Notes: a model not told the origin generated them from the sequence alone. DNA of 64,000 nt from Oceanisphaera sp. IT1-181 (GCF_033807535.1 NZ_CP136856.1:615001-679000); one strand, 5' to 3'; numbered from the stretch's first letter, positions 1 to 9,776 are shown. A program made the numbers and translations.

Positions 1-1680
<1,680 letters not shown>

Positions 1681-1793
1681 ACAACACCCAAGAAGTGTGA
1701 GACCTTGCGGTCAAGAACAACAAACACAAATTATTTAAATCAGAGCACCTAAACCTGCTTTGATACAAAATCAGCCTTCCAGATTACAATTTA

Positions 1794-1910
1794 TGCCTGG
1801 CGGCCATAGCGCTGTGGAACCACCTGATCCCATGCCGAACTCAGTAGTGAAACGCAGCCGCGCCGATGATAGTGTGGCAGCTGCCATGTGAAAGTAGGTC
1901 ACTGCCAGGC
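1794..1910 (+). rRNA. 5S ribosomal RNA
   Basis: A 117-nt 5S rRNA. The ends TGCCTGGCGGCC and GTCACTGCCAGGC pair to form helix I, and the internal CCATGCCGAACTCAG is the standard 5S signature. It lies about 113 bp after the 23S end, in the usual 23S-5S order. Confidence 0.98.
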
Positions 1911-1944
1911 AACTCATTTAGTATCTTAACTATCCCATCTTTGC

Positions 1945-2021
1945 GGAGTGGTAGTTCAGTTGGTTAGAATACCGGCCTGTCACGCCGGGGGTCGCGGGTT
2001 CGAGTCCCGTCCACTCCGCCA
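1945..2021 (+). tRNA. tRNA-Asp (anticodon GTC)
   Basis: A 77-nt cloverleaf. The acceptor stem GGAGTGG pairs with CCACTCC, the anticodon loop carries GTC (CTGTCAC), the T-loop is GTTCGAGTC, and CCA is encoded. It sits 34 bp after 5S rRNA and is probably processed from the rRNA operon transcript. Confidence 0.98.
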
Positions 2022-2030
2022 TTTTAAAGA

Positions 2031-2070
2031 AGCCCTTAGCTTATTGATAGCTAAGGGCTTTTTGCTTTTT
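2031..2070 (+). terminator. Rho-independent terminator of the rRNA operon
   Basis: An AGCCCTTAGCT / AGCTAAGGGCT hairpin around a short TATTGAT loop, followed by TTTTTGCTTTTTT. It directly follows tRNA-Asp. Confidence 0.9.
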
Positions 2071-2164
2071 TATCCTCGTTAAAACTCCTCATTTTGACAT
2101 TATCAAATCCACCTCCGTCACCAAACCGTGACCATCTGATGAGCAGGCTCCTGTTTTGACTGGT

Positions 2165-2409
2165 GTTCATCACTACGGTTATCTTCTCTAGTGTTCCAAC
2201 TGCAATGTCATGGGTATGCCAGCCAACACTATCCATTATCACTATCGCATGCCGGTCTGGCTCAGTAATGTCAGCGATCTGTCTTAGGTGAGTCCGCATT
2301 GTTTCTGTGCTTGTCTAGGGCATCACAAGGGCTTGATCTATTGCTCTGTCTGGGTAGACGGAGCAGAAAAAATAGGCATATTCAAACTGCTGCTGACGGA
2401 CAACTCTTT
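2165..2409 (-). pseudogene. IS630-family transposase relic (DDE-domain fragment)
   Basis: The minus-strand translation contains QQQFEYAYFF followed, after a stop near 2317, by MRTHLRQIADITEPDRHAI and VIMDSVGWHT. These match, in order, the DDE domain of the neighbouring element at 2411-3532 (QQQFEYAYLF; MKVHLALISARTEPGRHAV; VIMDGAGWPT). Only the middle of the domain survives. The N-terminal HTH half and the final catalytic Glu segment are gone, and the reading frame contains a stop. The fragment ends exactly where the next IS begins, in the opposite orientation, so it looks like an older insertion later hit by a related element. Confidence 0.75.
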
Positions 2410-2476
2410 ATACCAATTACACTAAAGATATAGTCTAATATAATTACTAGGCTTTTATCGTTATCGGTACTTAACT

Positions 2477-3513
2477 ATGTCCGACTCTATCAAGAATACC
2501 GACTTTGTGGCGCTGGCCAAGGCAGAAACCAATGCTCGTAAACGTATGCGACTACTCGCATTAGCGCATTTCCAAGAAGGTCATTCCCGAACTGATATCG
2601 CGCGATTTCTCAAAGTTAATCGTAATAGTGTTAATCGATGGGTAGCCAATTTTCTACTTCATGGCTTAGCGGGACTCGACAGTGTTCGCCCTTCGGGCCG
2701 TCCAGCTCACCTTACAACTGAACAACTATCTCAACTGAGTGACTATATCGATCAACAAAGTCGAGATACCAGTGGTGGGCGGTTACAAGGACTTGATATT
2801 CAAGCCTATATTGAGAAAGAATTTGGTGTGTCTTATCAGATAGCCAATATATATCGTCTGGTCCACCAGCTCGGGTTTTCTTGGATAACCAGCCGTTCAC
2901 GCCATCCTAAGCGGGATGAGTTAGCACAAGATCTTTTTAAAAAAAGTTCAAACTAGAGACCATTCTTAGCATTCCCGGCCACGTTGCACTCAGCAAAGTC
3001 GATGTTTGGTTTCAAGATGAAGCTCGATTTGGGCAGCAAAATACGACCACGCGTTTATGGGCTAAACGCGGCAGTCGACCAAGGGCTGTTCAGCAGCAAC
3101 AATTTGAGTATGCGTATCTTTTTGGTGCTGTGTGTCCAGCAACGGGAGCGACAGAGGCGTTACTGAGCCCAGTCGTTAATCGAGAGATGATGAAAGTACA
3201 TTTAGCGCTGATATCAGCCCGTACCGAGCCCGGTCGACATGCCGTGGTCATCATGGATGGCGCGGGGTGGCCCACTGCTGAGTGCGCCAATGCGTTTCCC
3301 AATCTCACTATGATTAAGTTGCCCCCTTACTCTCCCGAACTGAATCCTATCGAACAAGTATGGAGCTGGCTCCGGCAACATACACTGGCCAATCGTTGCT
3401 TTAATGATTACAACGACATTATTGATGCCTGCACATCAGCATGGCAGCACTTTATTACCGACGTAGATCGGGTGAAGTCGCTTTGTCATCGAAGCTGGAT
3501 AAATCTGACTTAA
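2477..3513 (+). CDS. IS630-family transposase made by -1 frameshifting
   Basis: Frame 0 encodes an HTH/winged-helix DNA-binding half (about 159 residues, MSDSIKNTDFVALAKAE) and ends at a stop at 2954-2956. The -1 frame, open from about 2944 to 3513, encodes the DDE nuclease half. The triad is complete: Asp in WFQDEARFG, Asp in VIMDGAGW, Glu in NPIEQVW. Switching frame at the run of seven A (2939-2945) joins the halves into a single protein of about 345 residues, the normal IS630 size. Both frames are clean either side of the A run. This suggests programmed or transcriptional slippage rather than decay, though a single-base mutation in the run cannot be excluded. Confidence 0.8.
2939..2945 (+). 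promoter_or_regulatory. A7 slippage site in transposase
   Basis: The frame-0 codons are TTT AAA AAA AGT. This does not fit the X XXY YYZ tandem-slip rule exactly. A single P-site tRNA-Lys slip (A AAA G), or polymerase slippage on the A7 run, would give the -1 frame needed to fuse the HTH and DDE halves. Confidence 0.5.
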
Positions 3514-3640
3514 TGATTAATGTAATTGGTGTTATTAGGGTGTGAGAACTTGAACAATACGAGTTTGCTCTTTCTATCAATAGCTTATCGACAAACGTCA
3601 ACAGACCCTAGACAAGCAGAATAAGATTATTGCTAAGTAA

Positions 3641-4662
3641 TCACGCATAACTTATGTGGAAGTCATTACCCACTCCCTTGAATAGCGTTGATACTTCATT
3701 CACTAACTTGTCTTTCTTCCAAGAGGTAAAGCTTCGCCAGTGATATTTAGCTTGCTTCCACAATATCTCGATCAAGTTCAATTCCGGGCTGTATGGGGGG
3801 AGATAAAGCAGTACAAACTGATGATCATACAGCCACTTATCTCGCATCGAGGGGGCGATAAAATGATGGATTGACGCATTGTCCACGACCACAATCGTCA
3901 ATTTATCCTGGCAGGAAGATTGCGCCAACTTATCTAAAAAGGGTACCACGTGTTGCCGTTTCACTGAGTGTTCAAAAAGTTCAAAATGCAGCTTACCGGT
4001 AGCATAGTTCAGTGCGCCAATCACATTCACACGCTTACGGCTTGCACTGGCATCAGCGAGATGAGTGACACCGAGTGGTGCCCAGGCCCGCTGTACATTC
4101 GGTACGCAGGAGAAGCCACTTTCATCGCAGTAAAGAAGTTCTATTTTGTCTGCTTTGGCCCTTCCTTGGAGTCTTGCCAAGCGGCCTTTTGCTTCCTGGA
4201 AGGCTGCTTCGTCTCTTTTTTTTCGAGGCTGAGCCGGGTTCGTTTGAAAGATAGCTTTCTGGCTCTTAGTCCAACCGAAAGGCGGTCCAAACTGAATGAA
4301 GGGGCATCAGGATATTGGTCGCGAACGCGGACAGCTATCTTAGCCAGCGTCAGTGGCTCAGAGCGGGCAATATCTGCAGCCATATCCAACATTTCAGCTG
4401 TCAACTTGGGCGGTCGGCCGCCTTTATGCCCAGTCAAAATGCCGACCAATCCCGTAGTTCTCCAGCCTTTTGTCCAGTTGTAGATCGGTTGATCGCTTAT
4501 CCGAAACATCTGGGCAATCTGGACAACCGTAGAGCCATCATTCAGCGCGAGCAGTGCGAGAGCCCTTCGTCTGAAATCTGGGAAAGGATGGTGTTTTGAC
4601 ATCTCTTTCAGAGTGATAGTTTCTTCGGCTGTTAGTGGTTGTCCTAATAAGTGTCGCTTCAT
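3641..4662 (-). CDS. IS630-family transposase, -1 frameshift (copy 1)
   Basis: The frame-0 part begins at MKRHLLGQPL and carries an HTH domain (GSTVVQIAQMFRISDQPIYN) and an IS630 linker. The DDE part is in the -1 frame: CDESGFS, VVVDNASIH and NLIEILW supply the D, D and E. The halves overlap. A perfect A AAA AAG heptamer at 4216-4222, read on the minus strand, allows a -1 slip that produces a continuous protein of about 340 residues (reading KRDEAAFQEAKGRLARLQGR across the junction). An upstream in-frame ATG at 4707 would add 15 residues inside the terminal repeat; I prefer the internal start. Confidence 0.85.
4216..4222 (-). promoter_or_regulatory. Canonical -1 frameshift heptamer A AAA AAA (copy 1)
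   Basis: The frame-0 codons are GAA AAA AAA GAG, so the X XXY YYZ requirement is met within the run of eight A. After the slip the ribosome reads AGA GAC GAA and continues into the DDE domain without a stop. Confidence 0.75.
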
Positions 4663-4731
4663 ATCTGGGCCCACAAAATGGCATCTATAATGACAGTGTA
4701 GATCCACATGAGTTACGCGGCATTACTTACC

Positions 4732-4832
4732 TAAGCAATCGGCCATAACAGATGTGGAATCATCGTTCTCAGCGTCAATGCTGCAGGCTCATACGTACGA
4801 ACACTTCCACATTAGTTACGAAGGATTACTTA
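4732..4832. repeat. MITE-like repeat, copy A
   Basis: A roughly 101-bp segment bounded by TA. Imperfect terminal inverted repeats read TAAGCAATCGGCCATAAC..ATGTGGAA at one end and TTCCACAT..AGTTAC..GGATTACTTA at the other. The ends resemble those of the adjacent IS630 element (TAAGTAAT...TAAC..ATGTGGA). A second copy, nearly the same in sequence, lies at 17939-18040. It has no coding capacity. Confidence 0.7.
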
Positions 4833-4840
4833 GAGCATGA

Positions 4841-4900
4841 TTATTTAGAAGAAAGTTATCTAGAAGAAAGCTATTTCGAGGAAGGTTATCTAGAAGAAGG
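4841..4900 (+). repeat. 15-bp tandem repeat, 4 units; possible tail of a lost gene
   Basis: Four 15-bp units of the type TTATCTAGAAGAAAG. On the plus strand they read in frame as YLEES YLEES YFEEG YLEEG followed by a TAA stop at once. This looks like the acidic C-terminal tail of a protein whose body was removed or displaced by the MITE/IS insertions immediately upstream. No start or promoter can be assigned, so I annotate it only as a repeat. Confidence 0.6.
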
Positions 4901-4962
4901 TTAAAGCGGAGTCAGTGGATAAAGCCATATTATTGTTATCGGTTAATAAAACGCTGGGTATT

Positions 4963-4992
4963 TAAAAAAAACGGGCATTACGCCCGTTTTTA
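4963..4992 (-). terminator. Rho-independent terminator of ribH
   Basis: On the minus strand an ACGGGC-GTAAT-GCCCGT hairpin is followed by a run of eight T. It lies 23 bp after the ribH stop. Confidence 0.88.
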
Positions 4993-5014
4993 TATTGCCT
5001 AGAGTGCGCTTTCT

Positions 5015-5512
5015 TTAACGTTGAGTGAGCGCTTTTGCTTGAGTAGTCATGCGCATAGCACCATCGGCAGCATGGGCAAGCTCTTGCCCTTTCTGTACAA
5101 AGTGGCGGCTAAAATATTGCTTGTGTTCACCGTGCTCATGAAAATGATGAGGAGTAAGAATGGCAGTAAGTACCGGGATTTCAGTTTCTAGCTGTACTTG
5201 CATCAAGCCGGTGCACACGGCTTGTGCCACAAAGTCGTGACGATAAATTCCACCGTCGACCACTAAGCCGCTGCAAGCAATGGCAGCGTAATGGCCAGTT
5301 TTAGCTAGCAGCTTAGCTTGCAGGGGAATTTCATAAGCCCCGGGTGCAGTAAATACATCAATTTTATCAGTATCATAGCCGAGTTCGGCAAGCTGGCTAC
5401 GAAAGCCCTCTAGCGCCTTAAGTACGATGTCGGTATGCCATGAGGCGTGAATAAAGGCAATGCGTTGGTCGCGAACATTAAAGTCGCTTTTTTTCGTTAA
5501 GCTCTGATCCAT
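5015..5512 (-). CDS. ribH: 6,7-dimethyl-8-ribityllumazine synthase, RibH2-like
   Basis: Lumazine synthase condenses 3,4-dihydroxy-2-butanone-4-phosphate with the ribityl-aminopyrimidine in the penultimate step of riboflavin synthesis. The 165-residue product has the expected motifs: FIHASWHTDIV near the N-terminus, APGAYEIPL for substrate binding, and the GLVVDGGIYRHDFVA and HHFHEHGEHK segments. The RHDFVA form, in place of the HFDYV of classical RibH, fits the type-II (RibH2) branch. It stands alone rather than in a rib operon. An FMN riboswitch lies 143 bp upstream on the same strand and a terminator follows it. Confidence 0.92.
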   Translation of the reverse strand: MDQSLTKKSDFNVRDQRIAFIHASWHTDIVLKALEGFRSQLAELGYDTDKIDVFTAPGAYEIPLQAKLLAKTGHYAAIACSGLVVDGGIYRHDFVAQAVCTGLMQVQLETEIPVLTAILTPHHFHEHGEHKQYFSRHFVQKGQELAHAADGAMRMTTQAKALTQR

Positions 5513-5654
5513 GGGTAAATCCTATTATAAAAATCACTGAATCAGGGTGAACGTACAGGCAAGCACAGCATAGGCGAAACTAGATTCGCAAAAGGCTGTG
5601 GGTCTTTGGTCAGCACAAACCACACTTAACGGTGCAGTAAAACTGTATTAAAGG

Positions 5655-5838
5655 ACATGTCTGACGCTCTCTCACATCCGGACTATCACCGTCGGCTCTG
5701 GAATCACACCAGATCTGCTAGACCCTTATCGGCTGAGTAATCTAGCCAGTAAGGCGCTCGCGGGCTTCATGGTTGGCCTGTTGTGGCCTCTTATGTTTAC
5801 CGCCGGTGGGGAATTGCACCCCGCCCCGAGAACGAAAT
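5655..5838 (-). promoter_or_regulatory. FMN riboswitch (RFN element)
   Basis: The minus strand carries the conserved RFN blocks in order: CTCGGGGCGGGGTG, CCCCACCGGCGGTAA, AGCCCGCGAGCG, TGATTCCAGAGCCGACGG and ATAGTCCGGATG. FMN binding should reduce expression of ribH downstream. The element ends about 140 bp before the ribH start, leaving room for an expression platform. It is non-coding. Confidence 0.95.
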
Positions 5839-5962
5839 CGGTTATACCGATACGCCAATATAGATTTTTATGCTTGGTTAGTAAAGCCCTAGCCTTTTAG
5901 ATGGCTGCCCACCGTGCATTATAGGCTGTAAGTTAAGGGTAAAATAACCGGCGTCATGTTTC

Positions 5963-7885
5963 TTACACCTCACGCTCAGCGACCAACGCCTGACGAATAT
6001 CGTTAAAGCTGTGCTGCTCTAGTTTGGCAAAGCCGGCTTGTTGCTTGGCCTTTAAGCGGTTAAGCAGGGGCGTGCTGATACCCGATAAAAAACAGGCCAG
6101 CGTATGTGGACTTAATGGCTCAGGGTTCTGTTCTTGCAAGGGCTGACACCAGTGCTGTAATTGTTCGCGACTGGGTAACGCTGGAATGTTGGGTTTGGGC
6201 AACTGGGCGGGTTTACCTGCGCACACCGAGCAATGGCCGCACGCTTGCGGCGCATTATGGTCGGCAAAGTAGCCGGCTAAATGATGGCTTAAGCACTCGG
6301 GGCTTTCAAAAAACTGGATCATTTCTTTAAGACGGGCAATTTCGCTTTGTTCTTTTTGGATAAAGAGCTGATACAGACGTGCCGTTTCTTGTTCTAGATT
6401 TATCTGGGGCTGCAGTACTTTATACACTTCAATCATCTGTTTGCTTTCGAGGCTGATCAGACCCTGCTGATGCAAATAATCCAGTGCACTGATCACGCGC
6501 TGACGCTCGCCGCGGCTCTGTTGCCAAATAAGATCAAAGTCAACTTGGCACCAGGTTCGAGCCTGAGGAGAGCCATGAAACACGGCACTTAAAAATGCCT
6601 GCCGCTCAGGGTTAAAGCGGTTAAGAATCTCATCGCTTGAGGCCAAAAATTTAAAACGATAATCCCCGTAGTAGCTGTATTGCGACTCTATTATGTGGTT
6701 GAGCTCCAAGTACACCAGTAGGGTGCGCAGCGGCAGTAAGCGAATATTGCAACTGTTGGCCAAGCGGATAGGCATGATTTCCCAAGGCTCGCCGTTAGTA
6801 GGAAGTTGTTCGAGTAAGGCTGCAATGGCTTCTGGCTCTGGGGTATCGCCGTACACAAAATTTTCTAATACATTCAAGCCCGCCTGATTGCCCAGCAGCG
6901 TGCAGCGAGAGGCTTGGCCATCTCGTCCGGCGCGGCCAATTTCTTGGCTGTAGTTTTCAATCGACTTGGGCAAGTCAAAGTGAAATACCCGACGAATATC
7001 TGCCTTATCCACACCCATGCCAAAGGCGATGGTGGCCACGATGCACGGAATTTCCCCCGCCATAAACGCCTGTTGTAGCGCTTGGCGTTTATCTTGATCC
7101 ATGCCAGCATGATAGGCCTGAGCGTTAATCCCCGCTTGACTGAGCTGTTTGGCGACCAGCTCGGCGGTGTGTTGCAAGGTCACGTACACGATAGTGGGTG
7201 CGGCGGGGTTTTGTGACACTTGTGCAATTAAGGTGGCGATTTTTTCGCTTTCTACCACCGGCAGCACTTCCAGATACAAATTAGGGCGATAAAAGCCGGT
7301 GATCACCACGTTTTCTTTATTCAGGGCAAATTTTTGCTGCATGTCGTTTATCACGGCTGGCGTGGCGGTGGCGGTCAGCAGTAACACTTGTGGAATATTC
7401 AGGCTGTGGCAGTAAGCGGGCAGTTTCAAATAATCTGGGCGAAAGTTATGACCCCATTCAGAAATACAGTGCGCTTCGTCGACAACCAGTAGCGAGATAG
7501 GTACTTGGCCGATAAATTGGCGAAAGCGTTCGTTTTTCAGCCGTTCTACTGAAATCATCAATACCTTAATACGGCCTTCGCGTACGCCTTGCATCACGGT
7601 CCGGCTTTCTTCAAAACTTTGGGTGGAGTCGATACTGGCGGAGGGAATATTCATGCGCGCTAAAAATGCCAGCTGGTCTTGCATCAAGGCGAGTAATGGC
7701 GAAATGACTAAGGTGAGATGCGGCAATAATACCGCCGGCAATTGATAACATAAGGATTTTCCAGAGCCGGTCGGAAAAATGGCTGCCGCCGACTGGCCCG
7801 CCATAATAGTGTTGATCACCGTTTCTTGGCCGGGGCGCAGGGTAGAAAATCCAAAGTACTGCTGTAACGTCTGATGTAAATTCAT
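5963..7885 (-). CDS. recQ: RecQ-family ATP-dependent DNA helicase
   Basis: A 3'-to-5' superfamily-2 DNA helicase for recombination and replication-fork repair. Visible features, in order: the F-x-x-x-R-x-GQ motif 0 (FGFSTLRPGQ), Walker A (PTGSGKS), the DEAH box (VVDEAHCISEWGH), the LTATAT motif III, motif VI with the arginine finger (ENYSQEIGRAGRDG), and the RQC zinc site (CLSHH...CGHCSVC). The length of about 640 residues fits short RecQ proteins. The start was set at MNLHQTLQQYFG because helicase homology begins there; two more Met codons lie up to eight residues upstream. A classical HRDC domain is not evident in the C-terminal 80 residues, so this could be a RecQ paralogue. Confidence 0.9.
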   Translation of the reverse strand: MNLHQTLQQYFGFSTLRPGQETVINTIMAGQSAAAIFPTGSGKSLCYQLPAVLLPHLTLVISPLLALMQDQLAFLARMNIPSASIDSTQSFEESRTVMQGVREGRIKVLMISVERLKNERFRQFIGQVPISLLVVDEAHCISEWGHNFRPDYLKLPAYCHSLNIPQVLLLTATATPAVINDMQQKFALNKENVVITGFYRPNLYLEVLPVVESEKIATLIAQVSQNPAAPTIVYVTLQHTAELVAKQLSQAGINAQAYHAGMDQDKRQALQQAFMAGEIPCIVATIAFGMGVDKADIRRVFHFDLPKSIENYSQEIGRAGRDGQASRCTLLGNQAGLNVLENFVYGDTPEPEAIAALLEQLPTNGEPWEIMPIRLANSCNIRLLPLRTLLVYLELNHIIESQYSYYGDYRFKFLASSDEILNRFNPERQAFLSAVFHGSPQARTWCQVDFDLIWQQSRGERQRVISALDYLHQQGLISLESKQMIEVYKVLQPQINLEQETARLYQLFIQKEQSEIARLKEMIQFFESPECLSHHLAGYFADHNAPQACGHCSVCAGKPAQLPKPNIPALPSREQLQHWCQPLQEQNPEPLSPHTLACFLSGISTPLLNRLKAKQQAGFAKLEQHSFNDIRQALVAEREV

Positions 7886-8021
7886 ATACCGCCAACCCAT
7901 TGCAAACAATGCTAACTAGCTTGGCTGGCGCTCAGGCCTTTGGCAACCTTAAAACCTGCGGCAAGCCTTTGAAAGGCAATGCTGAATGCTGAATTTTTAA
8001 TGTTGAATAAAAATAGGGCAT

Positions 8022-8054
8022 AAAAAAGCCAAGATCCTTAAACGGGATCTTGGC
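8022..8054 (-). terminator. Rho-independent terminator of pyrBI
   Basis: A GCCAAGATCC / GGATCTTGGC ten-bp stem with a six-base loop, followed by TTTTTT on the minus strand, 33 bp after the pyrI stop. Confidence 0.9.
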
Positions 8055-8086
8055 TGTAGCTTGGTGCTCAGCGCTTATGCAGCTAT

Positions 8087-8554
8087 TTAAAACGCCATAA
8101 AGTCTTGGTGGAAGGATTTTTCGCAGTAATTACAGCGAAAACGCACCTGACCTTTAATGGCGCGCACTTTAAACTTGCTGCTGACCGGCTCGTTATGGCT
8201 GATGCAATTGGAGTTAGGGCACGAAAAAATGCCCTCAATGCGTTCTGGCAATTGCAGCTGTAGTTTTTCTACCACGCCAAAGTCTTCGATTAAGTTAACG
8301 GTGGCATCGGGGGCAAACAGCGCCAATTGGTTGGCTTGTGCCGCAGACAGGCGTACGTTTTCTACCTTAATAATATCTTTGCTGCCCAGTGCTAACGACG
8401 GTAAATTCAAGCCGACGGTAATTTTTGCTTTGGTTTGGATCAATCCAAACAGTTGCAAGATCTTGATACCTTGGCCGGCCGGAATATGATCGATAACGGT
8501 GCCATTATGGATGGCTTCCACTTGCAGTTGGCTTTTATGCATCATATCTCTCAA
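8087..8554 (-). CDS. pyrI: Aspartate carbamoyltransferase regulatory chain
   Basis: The regulatory subunit of ATCase, which binds CTP/ATP and tunes the catalytic PyrB trimers. The 155-residue product has an N-terminal nucleotide-binding domain and a C-terminal zinc domain whose four cysteines are visible as CPNSNC and CNYC. The start overlaps the pyrB stop (ATGA), giving a tightly coupled pyrB-pyrI operon. The annotated start has MRDMMHKSQL; the downstream Met residues at 4 and 5 are possible alternatives. Confidence 0.96.
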   Translation of the reverse strand: MRDMMHKSQLQVEAIHNGTVIDHIPAGQGIKILQLFGLIQTKAKITVGLNLPSLALGSKDIIKVENVRLSAAQANQLALFAPDATVNLIEDFGVVEKLQLQLPERIEGIFSCPNSNCISHNEPVSSKFKVRAIKGQVRFRCNYCEKSFHQDFMAF

Positions 8555-9474
8555 ATGTTCTCGTTCAACACCAGCGCCAGCAGAGCTTGACGCGCATAGA
8601 CACCGTTTTCTGCCTGCTCAAAATAATAGGCATACGGCGTGTCATCCACTTCTATGGCTATCTCGTCGATGCGCGGCAGTGGGTGCAAGATTTTAAGGCT
8701 GTCTTTGGCGCCCTCAAGCACTTCGGGCGTGAGCACGTATTTGGAGGCCACATGCACATATTCGGTTTCATCGAAGCGCTCTTTCTGCACGCGCGTCATG
8801 TAGATAATATCCAGCTCATCCATGACTTCTTCCATGCTGTCGCAAATTTCGAAGTTAATGCCTTTTTCAGTTAACTCATCACATAAGTAATCGGGCATCG
8901 ACAGCGCTTGGGGAGCAATAAAGTAGAATCTACAGCCAAACAAACTCAATGCTTGAGTCAAAGAATGCACGGTACGGCCATATTTAAGGTCGCCTACGAA
9001 GGCGATGGTCAGCCCTTGTAGGGTGCCTTGGGTTTCATAGATGGTAAATAAGTCGAGCAGGGTTTGCGTCGGGTGCTGATTAGAGCCGTCGCCGGCGTTG
9101 ATCACCGGTACCGAAGAGAATTCGGAGGCCAAGCGGGCGGCGCCTTCTTGGGGATGGCGCATCACGAAGGCATCACCGTAGGAGCTGATAACCTTGACCG
9201 AGTCGGCCAAGGTTTCGCCTTTTTTGGCTAGAGAGGTGCTGGCGCTATCGGAAAAACCGATCACAGAGCCGCCTAAGCGCTGAATAGCCGTTTCAAACGA
9301 CAACCGCGTTCGAGTAGAGGCTTCAAAAAAACAACTGGCCACCACTTGGCCTTTTAATAGGTCTGGATGGGGCTGAGTTTTAAGTTTTACGGCGGTATCT
9401 ATGATCAACTCAAGCTCAGAGCGAGAGAAGTCAGAAATCGAGATAATATGTTTTTGATATAAGGGATTTGCCAT
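8551..9474 (-). CDS. pyrB: Aspartate carbamoyltransferase catalytic chain
   Basis: Catalyses carbamoyl phosphate plus aspartate to N-carbamoyl-aspartate, the committed step of pyrimidine synthesis. The 307-residue product carries the carbamoyl-phosphate motif FEASTRTRLSFE, the HPTQTLLDL motif, and the HPLPRIDEI loop near the C-terminus. Expression is probably controlled by the pyrL leader and attenuator just upstream; the leader stop (TGA) overlaps the pyrB ATG as TGATG. Confidence 0.97.
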   Translation of the reverse strand: MANPLYQKHIISISDFSRSELELIIDTAVKLKTQPHPDLLKGQVVASCFFEASTRTRLSFETAIQRLGGSVIGFSDSASTSLAKKGETLADSVKVISSYGDAFVMRHPQEGAARLASEFSSVPVINAGDGSNQHPTQTLLDLFTIYETQGTLQGLTIAFVGDLKYGRTVHSLTQALSLFGCRFYFIAPQALSMPDYLCDELTEKGINFEICDSMEEVMDELDIIYMTRVQKERFDETEYVHVASKYVLTPEVLEGAKDSLKILHPLPRIDEIAIEVDDTPYAYYFEQAENGVYARQALLALVLNENI

Positions 9475-9626
9475 CAGCGACGCTCTTGCAGGTGTAAGGT
9501 GAAGGCCACAAAAAAGCCCCGATAGGGGGCCATGAGAGCTAGTTGATTACAAACGCTGGCGCCTTCGCTCTCAAAGTGCGGAGCGAGTCTTGAGACGAAT
9601 AACGGGTTAGACACTGCAATGAGCAT
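9474..9626 (-). CDS. pyrL: pyrBI operon leader peptide (PyrL-like)
   Basis: A 50-codon minus-strand ORF begins MLIAVSNPLF, runs through the attenuator hairpin (coding APYRGFF there) and stops at a TGA overlapping the pyrB ATG. This matches the arrangement of enterobacterial pyrL, whose translation is coupled to transcription: low UTP stalls RNA polymerase, the ribosome catches up and prevents terminator formation. The peptide sequence itself is not conserved. The call rests on position, on overlap with the terminator and on the coupled stop/start. Confidence 0.75.
   Translation of the reverse strand: MLIAVSNPLFVSRLAPHFESEGASVCNQLALMAPYRGFFVAFTLHLQERR
9508..9532 (-). terminator. pyrBI attenuator
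   Basis: On the minus strand a GCCCC-CTATC-GGGGC hairpin precedes TTTTTT, lying 35-60 bp upstream of pyrB and inside the leader ORF. It is the expected UTP-sensitive attenuator. Confidence 0.85.
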
Positions 9627-9748
9627 TTATTCACCACTCCAAGCGCTTGCTAATCAGGCAGATTATAGAGAAATGTCCAGCAGAAGCAAAATATCTGATG
9701 AAGTTGACGAAAGATTGAGCGAACACACTGCTTAATGGCAAATAGCAC

Positions 9749-9776
9749 TTTACCTTTGGCTAAGGTCCTCTATAAT
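9749..9776 (+). promoter_or_regulatory. Probable sigma-70 promoter of tRNA-Trp
   Basis: TTTACC and TATAAT are separated by 16 bp and end 14 bp before the tRNA-Trp 5' end. The perfect -10 hexamer is the main support. Confidence 0.65.

Larger units (their letters stand above)
2411..3532 (+). mobile_element. IS630-family insertion sequence, about 1.1 kb
   Basis: One frameshifted transposase gene lies between imperfect terminal inverted repeats. The left end reads TATACCAATTACACTAA; the right end, reverse-complemented, reads AACACCAATTACATTAA. The shared core is ACCAATTACA. TA dinucleotides lie at both boundaries, as expected for IS630 elements, which target and duplicate TA. Exact outer ends are uncertain by a few bases. 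The element abuts a decayed relative on its left. Confidence 0.75.
3634..4729 (-). mobile_element. IS630-family element, copy 1 (minus orientation)
   Basis: A roughly 1.09-kb element with terminal inverted repeats of the form TAAGTAATsmCGCrTAACTyATGTGGA (left end at 3634, right end at 4729). TA lies at each boundary. The encoded proteins are identical to those of the element at 16846-17940, which lies in the opposite orientation, and the stretches of nucleotide sequence I compared also match. A 100-bp MITE-like repeat starts two bases beyond the transposase-start end. Confidence 0.88.
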
